A stretch of DNA of 7,715 nucleotides from Kiritimatiellia bacterium (GCA_017959645.1 JAGDAE010000252.1:1-7715), one strand, 5' to 3'. Counted from the stretch's first letter, positions 1 through 7,580 are shown. Notes: a model not told the origin generated them from the sequence alone. Made by a program: numbers and translations.

Positions 1-719
1 CCGTAGTCGCGCACGAGTTCGAGAATCTGGTTTTTCGTAAATTCGCGAAAACGGTTCCAGCGCGCGGGATCGGCAAGCGGATCGTATGTCGGCCAGCGCC
101 CGACGCGCCTGCCGAGCCCGTAGCCGTCCCAATAGTCAGGATGGTGCCAGTCGGGTTTCGAGAAGTAGGCGGAGATGCCCAGCCCCCGTGCGCGGAACGC
201 CTCGAACACGTTCTTCACCACGTCGGCGCGCGGATTGGTCGCGAACGGGCATAGGTTCGTGTTCGTGATCTTGAAGTCGGAATGCTTCGAATCGAACATG
301 CAGAATCCGTCATGGTGCTTTGTCGTCAGCGTCACATAGCGGAATCCGTTTCGCGCGGCGACGTCCGCCCACTTCTCCGGCTCGAATCGCACCGGATTGA
401 AGCTCTTCGCCATCCCCCAGTATTGCGCCTTGAGAAACTCTCCGTCGTCCGTCCAGTCGATCTGCTCGCGAGACCAGCTCTCGTCCTCGTCCGAAAGCGG
501 CCACGATTCGTAGATTCCGAGCTGCGAATATATCCCGAAATGCATCATCAGCCCGAGTTTCTGATCCTTGAACCACTCAAGTTTCTCCAACACGGCCGGT
601 TCGTGCGGCACGATGTAGCCGTCTGGCGTGTAGGCGTGGACGCCGTTTACTATGACGTCGTCGTTCGCGCATGCGGCGAAGACGGCGAACGCGAGACTAG
701 CCGACAACAAGTTCTTCAT
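1..719 (-). CDS. GH29 alpha-L-fucosidase, secreted, C-terminal part cut off by the window edge
   Basis: Predicted exo-acting glycoside hydrolase of family 29, which removes terminal L-fucose from glycans with retention of configuration. About 239 codons are visible, and the protein runs off the left edge. Residues 1-17 form a short Sec-type signal; Cys17 in FAAC could be a weak lipobox, so either a soluble secreted enzyme or a lipoprotein is possible. There is no twin-arginine motif. GH29 hallmarks are the LGLMMHFGIYSQ strand (His60), the block NGFRYVTLTTKHHDGFCMF at about 124-142 with the His135-His136 pair, and GISAYFSKPDWH further on. The visible part ends at LVRDYG, just before where the family normally carries its nucleophile Asp strand, so catalytic competence cannot be judged. 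The ATG at 719 lies inside the end of ktrB (23 bp overlap), with AAGG seven bases upstream as a modest ribosome site. It is probably co-transcribed with and translationally coupled to ktrB. The family call is firm; substrate linkage is unknown. Confidence 0.93.
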   Translation of the reverse strand, partial: MKNLLSASLAFAVFAACANDDVIVNGVHAYTPDGYIVPHEPAVLEKLEWFKDQKLGLMMHFGIYSQLGIYESWPLSDEDESWSREQIDWTDDGEFLKAQYWGMAKSFNPVRFEPEKWADVAARNGFRYVTLTTKHHDGFCMFDSKHSDFKITNTNLCPFATNPRADVVKNVFEAFRARGLGISAYFSKPDWHHPDYWDGYGLGRRVGRWPTYDPLADPARWNRFREFTKNQILELVRDY

Positions 720-2007
720 GCGGATACCTTATCATTCTGATTGATTCGCGGTCGCCGATCATCATCACCACGGTCAGCGCGCCAAGCCGCCCGATGAACA
801 TTGCAACCATTATCACAAACCTTCCCGGGATCGACAGGCTCGAGGTAGTCCCGCCGACCGAAAGCCCGGTGGTCGTTATCGCCGAAACCGCCTCGAAGAA
901 CAGAGCGTCCGACGGAATCGACGATTTCGCCTCGGTGAAGAACAGCGCGCCGGTTATCACCGCGGCGAACACCACCATCGCCATGAAGATGACCAGCGAT
1001 TCGCGCACGATCGCCATCGATATCGTGCGCTTTTCGATGACGGTTTCGCTCTCGCCGCGGCACATCGCGCACAGCGTGTACACGAGCACCGCGAGCGTCG
1101 TCCCCTTCATGCCGGCCGCGGCCGAACCGGGAGCTCCGCCGATGAACATCAGGAATTCGTACACCAGCCGCGTGAGCGGATGCAGCGATTCGGTCGGCAC
1201 GACCGCGAAACCGCAGGTGCGCGGCGTTATCGCCTGGTAGAACGCCGCCAGAAGCTTTTTCCCGGCGGACATCCCCGAAAGCGACCCGTTCCACTCGAGC
1301 GCGACAAACGCGACGAAGGCGATCGCCAACAGATAGGCGGTGAAGCGCAGAACGATTCGCGTATGCAACGAAATGCGCCCGCGCGCGCCTGACGAACGGT
1401 TCAGAAAACGATAGGTGCAGAGATTGTACAGCACGAGAAAACCGATTCCGCCGAGTATGGTTTCGAAACCCATTATCAGAATCGGATACGGCGAAAAATA
1501 TCTCGAAAGCGAACCGGGGTAGATGCCGAATCCGGCATTGCAGAAACTCATTATGGAATAGAACACGGCGTCGTACCACGATTTCGTCGCCGGATACAGC
1601 GCGACGGCGGCGACGGCTTCGACGGCGAGCATCGACATCACCGTCCAGCAGACCAGTCCCTTGAGGCCCTGGATCTGCTCGACGCCGTAGGCGTTCATCA
1701 GCGAAAACTCCCGGCTGAGCGAAAGCCGGCGGCCGATGGCGATCAGCAGAAACGTTCCGTATGTCATGAGCCCGAGGCAGCCGATTTCGACGAGCGCCAT
1801 CAATACGATCTGCCCGAACACGGTGTATTCGGAACCGATGTCGACCACCGTCAGCCCGGTCACGCACACGGCCGACCAGGCGGTGAAAAGCGCCGATACC
1901 GGGTCTCCCCACTCGCCGGCGACGCGCGCGGCCGGCGACCCGAGCAGGGCCGCCCCGATCGCTATCAGCGCGAGAAAGCCCAGCGCGAACGACGAGCGGC
2001 GTTTCAC
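697..2007 (-). CDS. ktrB: KtrB/TrkH-family potassium (or sodium-coupled potassium) uptake channel subunit
   Basis: Integral inner-membrane K+ translocating subunit of 436 residues, the size of KtrB and shorter than most TrkH. The four-fold pore repeat is visible. The filter segments are VTGLT (50-53), FCNAGFG (155-161), PRTCGF (262-267) and TTTGLS (378-383), each with its conserved glycine. The glycine/alanine/serine-rich intramembrane gate loop GGAPGSAAAGMKGTT spans 290-304, the conserved GRLGALT helix follows, and the KtrB-like end is RYPHEELVVG. Oddities: the usual QIGGLG is EIGCLG (Cys77), and the third filter has Cys265 where Ala is common. The start is GTG at 2007, overlapping the tatC stop as GTGA, with GAAGGGG five bases upstream. 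The frame stays open to 2649, but that extension lies inside tatC and lacks membrane character. KtrB normally works with a cytoplasmic RCK subunit (KtrA); none is present in this window. KtrB rather than TrkH is inferred from length and the C-terminus. Confidence 0.93.
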   Translation of the reverse strand: MKRRSSFALGFLALIAIGAALLGSPAARVAGEWGDPVSALFTAWSAVCVTGLTVVDIGSEYTVFGQIVLMALVEIGCLGLMTYGTFLLIAIGRRLSLSREFSLMNAYGVEQIQGLKGLVCWTVMSMLAVEAVAAVALYPATKSWYDAVFYSIMSFCNAGFGIYPGSLSRYFSPYPILIMGFETILGGIGFLVLYNLCTYRFLNRSSGARGRISLHTRIVLRFTAYLLAIAFVAFVALEWNGSLSGMSAGKKLLAAFYQAITPRTCGFAVVPTESLHPLTRLVYEFLMFIGGAPGSAAAGMKGTTLAVLVYTLCAMCRGESETVIEKRTISMAIVRESLVIFMAMVVFAAVITGALFFTEAKSSIPSDALFFEAVSAITTTGLSVGGTTSSLSIPGRFVIMVAMFIGRLGALTVVMMIGDRESIRMIRYPHEELVVG

Positions 2008-2756
2008 CTCGACCCCTTCTCTTTGAGCCAGACCGCCCAGATCGACACTTCGTACAGCAGACAGAGCGGAACCGCCATCAGAATCTGGCTCATCGGGTCG
2101 GGCGGCGTCAGGAACATCGCGAGCACGAACGACACGACGATCGCGATGCGGCGCTTTTCGCGAAGCCCCTTCGAGGTGACCACGCCGAACCAGCCGAGCA
2201 CGAACAGCGCCAACGGCATCTGGAAAACGAGGCCGAACGCGATTATCGTCTTGAGGACGATCGATATGTACCCCTCGATCCTGATCGTCGTCACCGGCAG
2301 CCCCACCCATTTGTTGATCTGCTGGAACGCCGTCACCACCAGCGGCAGCGTCTTCGAATAGGCGAGCGCGACGCCGGCGAGGAACAGCGAAAAGCCGAAC
2401 ACGAGAATCGACATGAGAATCGCCTTCTCGCGGTTCGTGAGCGCGGGAAACACGAACCTCAAAAGCGCGTAGACGAGAAACGGAAAGCTCAGCGCCGTAC
2501 CCCCCCAGATCGCGATGGACATCATCGTCGAGAAGCCGCTCGTCAGATCCAGCCCCTGCAGCATGTCCTCGTTCGCCGCCGCCGGGCTTTTCAGCCACGC
2601 GAGCACCTGCGGGGAGAACACGCCGGCCGCGACCACGCATATCGCCCATGCGACCGCGCCGAAGACCAGCATGTCCTTCAGCGCCATCAAATGCTCGAGC
2701 AGCGGGCGCGGAGGATCGTTCCGCTCGTCCGGATTCTTTATGAAATCGATCGCCAT
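2004..2756 (-). CDS. tatC: Twin-arginine translocase subunit TatC
   Basis: Core receptor subunit of the Tat pathway, which exports folded proteins carrying a twin-arginine signal across the inner membrane. It has 250 residues with the usual six hydrophobic segments. Family marks present are Pro58 in the first periplasmic loop, the FPALTNREK block at 103-111 (Glu110 matches E. coli Glu103), and FLTPPDPMSQ at 215-224 with Asp220 and Gln224. The N-terminal signature normally read as HLxELR is HLMALK here: Ala25 and Lys27 occupy the positions of E. coli Glu15 and Arg17, while a Glu (Glu21) sits one helical turn earlier. The Glu matching E. coli 170 is Gln179. The ATG at 2756 is chosen because it is 4 bp after the tatB-like stop, with UAAGGG overlapping that stop as ribosome site; the frame is open to 3032 but that stretch is a shadow of the tatB-like gene. 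Its stop overlaps the ktrB GTG. Confidence 0.96.
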   Translation of the reverse strand: MAIDFIKNPDERNDPPRPLLEHLMALKDMLVFGAVAWAICVVAAGVFSPQVLAWLKSPAAANEDMLQGLDLTSGFSTMMSIAIWGGTALSFPFLVYALLRFVFPALTNREKAILMSILVFGFSLFLAGVALAYSKTLPLVVTAFQQINKWVGLPVTTIRIEGYISIVLKTIIAFGLVFQMPLALFVLGWFGVVTSKGLREKRRIAIVVSFVLAMFLTPPDPMSQILMAVPLCLLYEVSIWAVWLKEKGSR

Positions 2757-2760
2757 GCCC

Positions 2761-3060
2761 TTACGAAGCCGGGGCGCCGGGAGACGGAAAGGCGGGCGTC
2801 GCCTTCGATTCGTCGCCGGGTATTCCGAACGCGGCGTCGGCCTGGCGCTCGGCCTCGCGCTCCGCGCGCTCGATCTCGCGGTCCATGTCCAGCAGCTGGC
2901 GCTTGAAGCCGTCGGCAGCGCGCTTGAATTTCGAATAGTACTGCCCCATTTTCCTCGCCGTCGAAGGCAGACGCTTCGGCCCCACCACAACAAGAACGAC
3001 GGCGAGCAGCACGAACCACTCGCCGAAGCCAACGCTATCGAAAATTATCGCTAACGCCAT
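2761..3060 (-). CDS. tatB: Tat translocase TatA/TatB-type subunit, TatB-like
   Basis: Small 99-residue membrane protein of the TatA/TatB family that partners TatC. The order is typical: a short N-terminal transmembrane helix (about residues 12-26) starting with GFGEW, then a hinge VGPKRLP (26-32), an amphipathic charged helix (about 33-75, ending in an Arg/Glu-rich stretch) and a loose Ala/Pro/Ser tail. The Glu14 at the helix start and GPKRLP in place of the TatA-type FG hinge point to TatB rather than TatA, but these subunits are hard to separate by motif in this group, and a single protein may do both jobs. The ATG at 3060 lies 15 bp after the pal stop, with no strong Shine-Dalgarno sequence, so translation may depend on ribosomes finishing pal. 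It ends 4 bp before tatC. Adjacency to tatC makes the Tat assignment secure. Confidence 0.9.
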   Translation of the reverse strand: MALAIIFDSVGFGEWFVLLAVVLVVVGPKRLPSTARKMGQYYSKFKRAADGFKRQLLDMDREIERAEREAERQADAAFGIPGDESKATPAFPSPGAPAS

Positions 3061-3075
3061 CCGTCGCCGCGGAGC

Positions 3076-3654
3076 TTACTTCTTGTAGATCGAGAACTCG
3101 CCGCGGCGGTTCTTCGCATACGCCTCCTCGTCGAAGCCGTCGACGGCGGGATTCTCTTCGCCGAAGCTGCGCGTCTGGATGCGGTCGGCGGAGATTCCGC
3201 TCTGGACCAGATAGTTGCGGATTATGATCGCGCGGTTTTCGCCGAGCGACATGTTGTACTCGTTGGAGCCGCGCTCGTCGCAGTTGCCCTCGATCACGGC
3301 GACCCGGTCGGCATTCTCGGCGAGATGGTCGGCCACCGCGTCGATCTTGCCCATTTCGCCGGAGGGGACGACCGTCGAATCGAAGCCAAAGTAGACCGCC
3401 TCGAACGAGACGTCGGTGCACTTCTGGTACTTCTCCCAGAACTTGTCGCCCGCGATCGAATCAAGCGAACCTTCCTCGAGATCGTCGGCGGCCGCGCCGT
3501 CGATGTCCGTCGCGCTGATGTCGGTCACATTGCCATTGTCGCCATCGCCGGCGCCGGCGCCGCGCGCTCCCTTGCCGGCCTTGTCGTACCTGCAGCCGGA
3601 AACCGCGCAGGCGAGCGCAACCGCGAAAACAGCCAATATCGTATTGAATTTCAT
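3076..3654 (-). CDS. pal: Peptidoglycan-associated lipoprotein Pal (OmpA-like domain)
   Basis: Outer-membrane lipoprotein of 192 residues that anchors the outer membrane to peptidoglycan, usually with the Tol system. Residues 1-20 are a lipoprotein signal ending in VSGC, with Cys21 as the acylated residue; position +2 is Arg, not Asp, consistent with delivery to the outer membrane. Residues 22-70 are a flexible Gly/Asp/Ala-rich linker. An OmpA C-terminal-like domain covers about 79-190, with YFGFDS, GNCDERGSNEYNMSLGENRA and RSFGEENPA. Asp126 and Arg141, the pair that holds the diaminopimelate side chain in this fold, are both present. The start at 3654 is chosen because AAAGGAG lies five bases upstream and the signal peptide follows directly; an in-frame upstream ATG at 3717 would bury the signal. 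No tol genes are in the window. Two additional cysteines (79 and 125) are unusual for Pal. The gene has its own probable promoter and heads the tat-ktrB-fucosidase run. Confidence 0.95.
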   Translation of the reverse strand: MKFNTILAVFAVALACAVSGCRYDKAGKGARGAGAGDGDNGNVTDISATDIDGAAADDLEEGSLDSIAGDKFWEKYQKCTDVSFEAVYFGFDSTVVPSGEMGKIDAVADHLAENADRVAVIEGNCDERGSNEYNMSLGENRAIIIRNYLVQSGISADRIQTRSFGEENPAVDGFDEEAYAKNRRGEFSIYKK

Positions 3655-3664
3655 TTTTTCTCCT

Positions 3665-3717
3665 TTGTTGGTAAATTGTGTGGGGGATATAATACTGTAT
3701 TTCGGCGCAAATTGCAA
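3665..3717 (-). promoter_or_regulatory. Sigma70-type promoter for pal, with an overlapping -10 on the other strand
   Basis: Reading leftward, a -35 box TTGCAA (3717-3712) is followed by exactly 17 bases and a -10 box TATTAT (3694-3689). The predicted transcript start is near 3682, giving a leader of about 28 bases to the pal start and containing the AAAGGAG ribosome site. Reading rightward, a perfect TATAAT (3688-3693) overlaps the same -10 and has TTGTTG (3665-3670) 17 bases before it, so the site might also fire into the 3' end of lpxB. Matches were made by eye; activity is inferred. Confidence 0.6.
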
Positions 3718-3724
3718 GTGGGAA

Positions 3725-4771
3725 TCAGCATAAAATCGCCTCGACTATCTTTTTCGCCGCCGATTCCGACTTGAGCGAAGCGACGGTTTCGCCCAGTCTT
3801 CCCGCCGCCGATTCGCGAGCGGCGGGATCGCGCAGCCACTTCGAGAGGATTTCCGCCGCCGCGCCGGCGGTGAAATCCTCCTGCAGAAGCTCGGGCATCG
3901 GCGCCTCGCCGGCTGCGGACGATTTCTCCCAGATTATGTTGGCGATTCCGATGTGCCGCACGCCCTTTATCAGCCGTCGCATGATGAACGCGAAGATCGC
4001 CGACACCTTGTACACCAAAACCGTCGGGCATTTCGCGAGCGCCGCCTCGAGCGTCGCCGTGCCGGACGCGACCAGCGCCGCGTCGGCGCGCAAAAGCAGC
4101 TCCCTCGCGCCGCCCCTGGTGACCGTCACGCCTTCCGCGCCATTGACGATTTTCTGAATAGCCCTGTACGCCCCATCGTTCGCCGCCGGTATCTCGGCTC
4201 TCTTCGCGCCGGACAGCTTCAGCGTCTCGAGCATCGTCGGCAGAATGCGCTCGATCTCGCCGAGCCGCGACCCGGGCAGCAGCGCGAGCAGACCTTTCTC
4301 GACCGCGCTCTCGCCGGAGAACTCCTCCGCCAGCGGATGGCCGACAAACTCGGCGAACCCCGGGCTGAACAGCTGCGGCTCGAACGGGAAGAAGCAGCAA
4401 AGTCTGCCGGTCGAGCGCTCGATGCCGGGTATCCTCCCCGCCCGCCACGCCCACACCTGCGGGCACACGACGTGCACCGTCTTCACGCCTTTCGACTTCG
4501 CGTACGCCGACAGCTTGAGGTTCATGCCCGGATAGTCTATCGTGCACACGACGTCGGGCTTCCATTCGTCAATCGCGCGCTTCATCGTCCGCGCCACGCC
4601 GAGAAAATAGAATATCCTTTTCAATACCGCCCAGACGCCCATGACCGCGAGATCGGCGGTTTCGAACCCGTAGTCGGAATATCCGCGTATTTCGGCGTCC
4701 GGCAGTTCCGCGCGTATGCGCCGCGCGTAGATCAGCCCCGATTCCTCCCCGGCGAGCAGCAGCAGTTTCAT
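3725..4771 (-). CDS. lpxB: Lipid-A-disaccharide synthase LpxB, compact form
   Basis: Peripheral inner-membrane glycosyltransferase (GT19) that joins lipid X (2,3-diacylglucosamine 1-phosphate) to UDP-2,3-diacylglucosamine, giving the lipid A disaccharide 1-phosphate and UDP. Family blocks in order: AGEESG (7-12), LAVMG, a DYPGMN block with the conserved acidic residue, CPQVWAWR, FFPFEPQLF, FVGHPLAEEF, ALLPGSRLGEIE, ASGTATLEAAL in the UDP-binding half, and PELLQEDF. At 348 residues it is about 30 shorter than E. coli LpxB; roughly 13 of these are missing between AGEESG and LAVMG, including the glycine-rich GPRM-type loop, and the usual Asp after GEASG is replaced by Leu. The ATG at 4771 overlaps the lpxI stop as ATGA and has no clear Shine-Dalgarno sequence, suggesting translational coupling. 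It directly follows lpxI, the preceding pathway step. Identity is firm; whether the shortened N-terminal half changes acceptor preference is unknown. Confidence 0.95.
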   Translation of the reverse strand: MKLLLLAGEESGLIYARRIRAELPDAEIRGYSDYGFETADLAVMGVWAVLKRIFYFLGVARTMKRAIDEWKPDVVCTIDYPGMNLKLSAYAKSKGVKTVHVVCPQVWAWRAGRIPGIERSTGRLCCFFPFEPQLFSPGFAEFVGHPLAEEFSGESAVEKGLLALLPGSRLGEIERILPTMLETLKLSGAKRAEIPAANDGAYRAIQKIVNGAEGVTVTRGGARELLLRADAALVASGTATLEAALAKCPTVLVYKVSAIFAFIMRRLIKGVRHIGIANIIWEKSSAAGEAPMPELLQEDFTAGAAAEILSKWLRDPAARESAAGRLGETVASLKSESAAKKIVEAILC

Positions 4772-5594
4772 AGTCTCGTCGGCGCCGGCGGCAGATCGGT
4801 GCGCAGGGCGACGATCGCGATCCCGTGCCGGTCAGCGAATGCGACCGCCTTTTCGCGGTCGAGGAAGATCGTCCTGCCCGCATGGAACGCGAGAACCTTC
4901 GCGCCCGCCTTCTTCATGGTCTTGAGCGTTTTGAGTCCGACGACCGGGATGTCGAAGCGCATGTCGTGCCCCTCTCTGGCCGCCTTGAAGACCACCGCCC
5001 CCTCTCCGCCGAGCCTGCCGCCGCGCATTATCGCGGCGTTCGTGCCCTCGAACGCCTCCACCGAAAGGACCATTCCCGATTTCACCGTCACCGTCTGGCC
5101 GACGTCGTGGACCCCAATGTCGCGCGCCACCCTTTCGGCGTGTTCGATGTCGCGGCGTTCGGCCTCGCCGGGCGCGCGGGAGCCCAGAATCCCCTCGCCG
5201 GGAATGCAATCCTCCATGTACAGACTGGCGGGCAATACCCTCGCCCCCGCCTTCTCCAGCTCGCCGACCAGCTTGCCGAAAAGCGTGTGCGCCGTCTTCG
5301 CCGGCATCTCCCTCAGCCACGCTCGCGTCTGCGCGTCGAACCGGCTGCGGAAAAGCGAAAGCGGATTCACCTGCCCGGCGAAGATCGCGCCGTCGTAGTT
5401 CTGATCGGCGATCCACTTTATCCCGGTCGCTATCTCGCCGATTCCGAACGTCTTCACCCCGTCCGCCGCCGCACGGGTCGCGCGGCCGGTCGAGCCGCGG
5501 ACAGCGAGCACGTCGACCCGCTCCACGCCGGCGCGTTTCGCGCCCTTGACGATCGTCAGCGGATACTCCCCCCCGCCCGAGACGACGACGATTC

Positions 5595-5598
<4 letters not shown>
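4768..5598 (-). CDS. lpxI: UDP-2,3-diacylglucosamine pyrophosphatase LpxI
   Basis: Lipid A pathway hydrolase that splits UDP-2,3-diacylglucosamine into lipid X and UMP. It replaces LpxH in many bacteria and is unrelated to it in fold. It has 276 residues, the usual size. Visible family blocks: SGGGEYP at 7-13 (the family's GNGRFP-type opening), a FAGQVNP block, DVGQTVTVKSG, SVEAFEGTNAAIMRGG, HDMRFDIPVVGLKTLKTM and AGAKVLAFHAGRTIFLDRE near the end. The GTG at 5598 is chosen because it starts exactly at this opening block, overlaps the prfA stop as GTGA and has GGAGG four bases upstream; the frame is open to 5871, but that extension is an out-of-frame shadow of prfA. The next gene, lpxB, uses its product. 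No lpxH-like gene is seen here. Confidence 0.95.
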
Positions 5599-6578
<980 letters not shown>

Positions 6579-6582
6579 GAGC

Positions 6583-6789
6583 TTACTTCGCGAATTTCGC
6601 GTAGCGCTTCTTGAACGAGTCGACGCGGCCTTCGGTGTCGACCATCGTCTTCTGCCCGGTGAAGTACGGATGGCACGCCGAACACGTGTTGACCGTCATC
6701 TCCTTCTTGGTGGAGCGGGTCTTGATAACATTGCCGCACGCGCAAGTTATGGTCGCCTCGCCGTACGCCGGATGGATGTCTTTCTTCAT
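6583..6789 (-). CDS. rpmE: 50S ribosomal protein L31, zinc-binding type
   Basis: Small protein of the large ribosomal subunit that helps bridge the two subunits. It has 68 residues, as usual. It opens MKKDIHPAYGEATITC and carries CAC at 16-18 and CSAC at 36-39, giving the four-cysteine zinc ribbon (Cys16, 18, 36, 39) of the C+ type. The CHPYFTGQKTMVDTEGRVDSF signature follows, and the tail is basic. The start at 6789 is set by this canonical N-terminus; the frame stays open to 6831 but the added residues overlap the promoter. The ribosome site is weak (AGAG close to the ATG). It is followed after 4 bp by prfA, a common pairing in bacteria. It likely heads the rpmE-prfA-lpxI-lpxB transcript. 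Confidence 0.97.
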   Translation of the reverse strand: MKKDIHPAYGEATITCACGNVIKTRSTKKEMTVNTCSACHPYFTGQKTMVDTEGRVDSFKKRYAKFAK

Positions 6790-6821
6790 AGTCTCTGGTT
6801 TGCCTTTCGAAAATTGCACAT

Positions 6822-6851
6822 AGTATATCATATTCGCCGCCCTTCGCGCAA
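6822..6851 (-). promoter_or_regulatory. Probable promoter for rpmE and downstream genes
   Basis: Reading leftward there is an extended -10, TGATATACT (6830-6822; hexamer TATACT at 6827-6822), with a weak -35 TTGCGC (6851-6846) 18 bases upstream. The predicted start is near 6815, giving a leader of about 25 bases. Boxes were found by eye; the extended TG motif compensates for the poor -35. Confidence 0.45.
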
Positions 6852-6889
6852 GGGGTCAGGCGCCGGAAAGGTGCCGCACCCAGATTGTT

Positions 6890-7486
6890 CTACATCCCCA
6901 TGATATGCGACGCCAGCCCGTCTGCCGCTTTCAGCCCGGCGAGCAGCGGACATTTGTCGGACGCCGCTCCGTGGCAGCCCTTGATCTCGGGACTCTGGAA
7001 CGCGAGATCGAACGCCGACATGTGCCAGCGGATCGCCATGATTTCGTCGTCCGTCATCTCGAGCCCCCAGCGCAACAGCCGTATCACCGACTTCTCGCCA
7101 TGCCCGAGCGGGAAGCTGGAATAGTCTACCCCATACGCCTTGTACTTCTCCCACTGCCCGTTCGCATCCTTGCGGAACTTCTCGACCTCTTTGTATACCT
7201 CCGCCTTGCATACGTCATGGAGAAGCGCGGCGATGGCGACGCTGTCGGGCGGGAGCTGCGCCTCGATCTCCGGCTTGAGCCGCAGTTGGACCTCGCGGAT
7301 TGCGAGCGCCTCGTCGTAAACGGTCAGGACGTGTTTCAACAATCCGCCGGGCTCGCTGCCGTGAAAGCGAGTCGAAGCCGGTGCGTTGTAGAAGCCGAGC
7401 TCCTCCAGCCCGGCGAGCACCGTCTCCACGCCTCGCCGTTTCGTAGCCATCAGAATCGATGCGAATTTCTCTTTGCTGTTATCCAT
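6890..7486 (-). CDS. Uncharacterised HD-domain phosphohydrolase
   Basis: Predicted metal-dependent phosphohydrolase of the HD superfamily, 198 residues, with no signal or membrane segment, so probably cytoplasmic. The metal ligands can all be placed: His52 in HGSEPGGLLKHVLTVY, the His90-Asp91 pair in IAALLHDVCKAEVYK, His129 in FPLGHGEKSV, His155 in IMAIRWHMSAFD and Asp189 in LKAADGLAS. The block APASTRFHGSEPGGLLKH, followed by PLGHGEKS and IRWHM, is shared by a group of small HD proteins I know only as unassigned hydrolases from gut anaerobes and phages; their substrate (nucleotide, RNA end or other phosphoester) is not established to my knowledge. The ATG at 7486 has AAAGGA seven bases upstream, a strong site. 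A tiny reading frame ends 13 bp upstream. The gene appears to form its own unit between two promoters. The HD fold is firm; the function is open. Confidence 0.9.
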   Translation of the reverse strand: MDNSKEKFASILMATKRRGVETVLAGLEELGFYNAPASTRFHGSEPGGLLKHVLTVYDEALAIREVQLRLKPEIEAQLPPDSVAIAALLHDVCKAEVYKEVEKFRKDANGQWEKYKAYGVDYSSFPLGHGEKSVIRLLRWGLEMTDDEIMAIRWHMSAFDLAFQSPEIKGCHGAASDKCPLLAGLKAADGLASHIMGM

Positions 7487-7499
7487 TTGTCAGTCCTTT

Positions 7500-7580
7500 C
7501 TACTGTTGCTTGTTCACCGCCCACAGCGGAATCTTGCACGAAAATTCGGTTTCCTTGCCTCTTGTCGTGAAGTTCCGCAT
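7500..7580 (-). CDS. Possible 26-residue leader peptide or small protein upstream of the HD gene
   Basis: A 26-codon frame starts at ATG 7580 and ends with TAG 13 bp before the HD gene. The peptide begins MRNFTTRGKE and ends IPLWAVNKQQ, with one Cys and a net positive charge. It lies about 34 bases downstream of a predicted transcript start, with GGTGGG six bases before the ATG. The frame is open upstream for nine more codons to a stop at 7610, with an alternative GTG at 7598. Reasons for caution: the length is expected by chance, I recognise no family, and it could equally be a decayed gene end or part of a repeated leader. Confidence 0.3.
   Translation of the reverse strand: MRNFTTRGKETEFSCKIPLWAVNKQQ

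Noticed and set aside
282..740. A 152-codon plus-strand frame opposite the fucosidase gene.
   Set aside because: The opposite strand encodes clear GH29 motifs; the plus-strand product has no family features.
2008..2649. N-terminal extension of the ktrB frame to 2649.
   Set aside because: It lies inside tatC in another frame and is Arg/Gly-rich without membrane character; the GTG at 2007 has a good ribosome site.
3655..3717. Upstream in-frame ATG at 3717 for pal.
   Set aside because: It would place 21 polar residues before the lipoprotein signal and overlaps the -35 box; the ATG at 3654 has a strong ribosome site.
3953..5398. A 481-codon plus-strand reading frame opposite lpxB and lpxI.
   Set aside because: Arg/Pro/His-rich translation with no recognisable motif, lying antisense to two firmly identified genes; typical of GC-rich antisense frames.
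6853..6881. Imperfect inverted repeat after the HD gene, considered as a terminator.
   Set aside because: The stem has internal mismatches and is not followed by a run of T on the transcribed strand.
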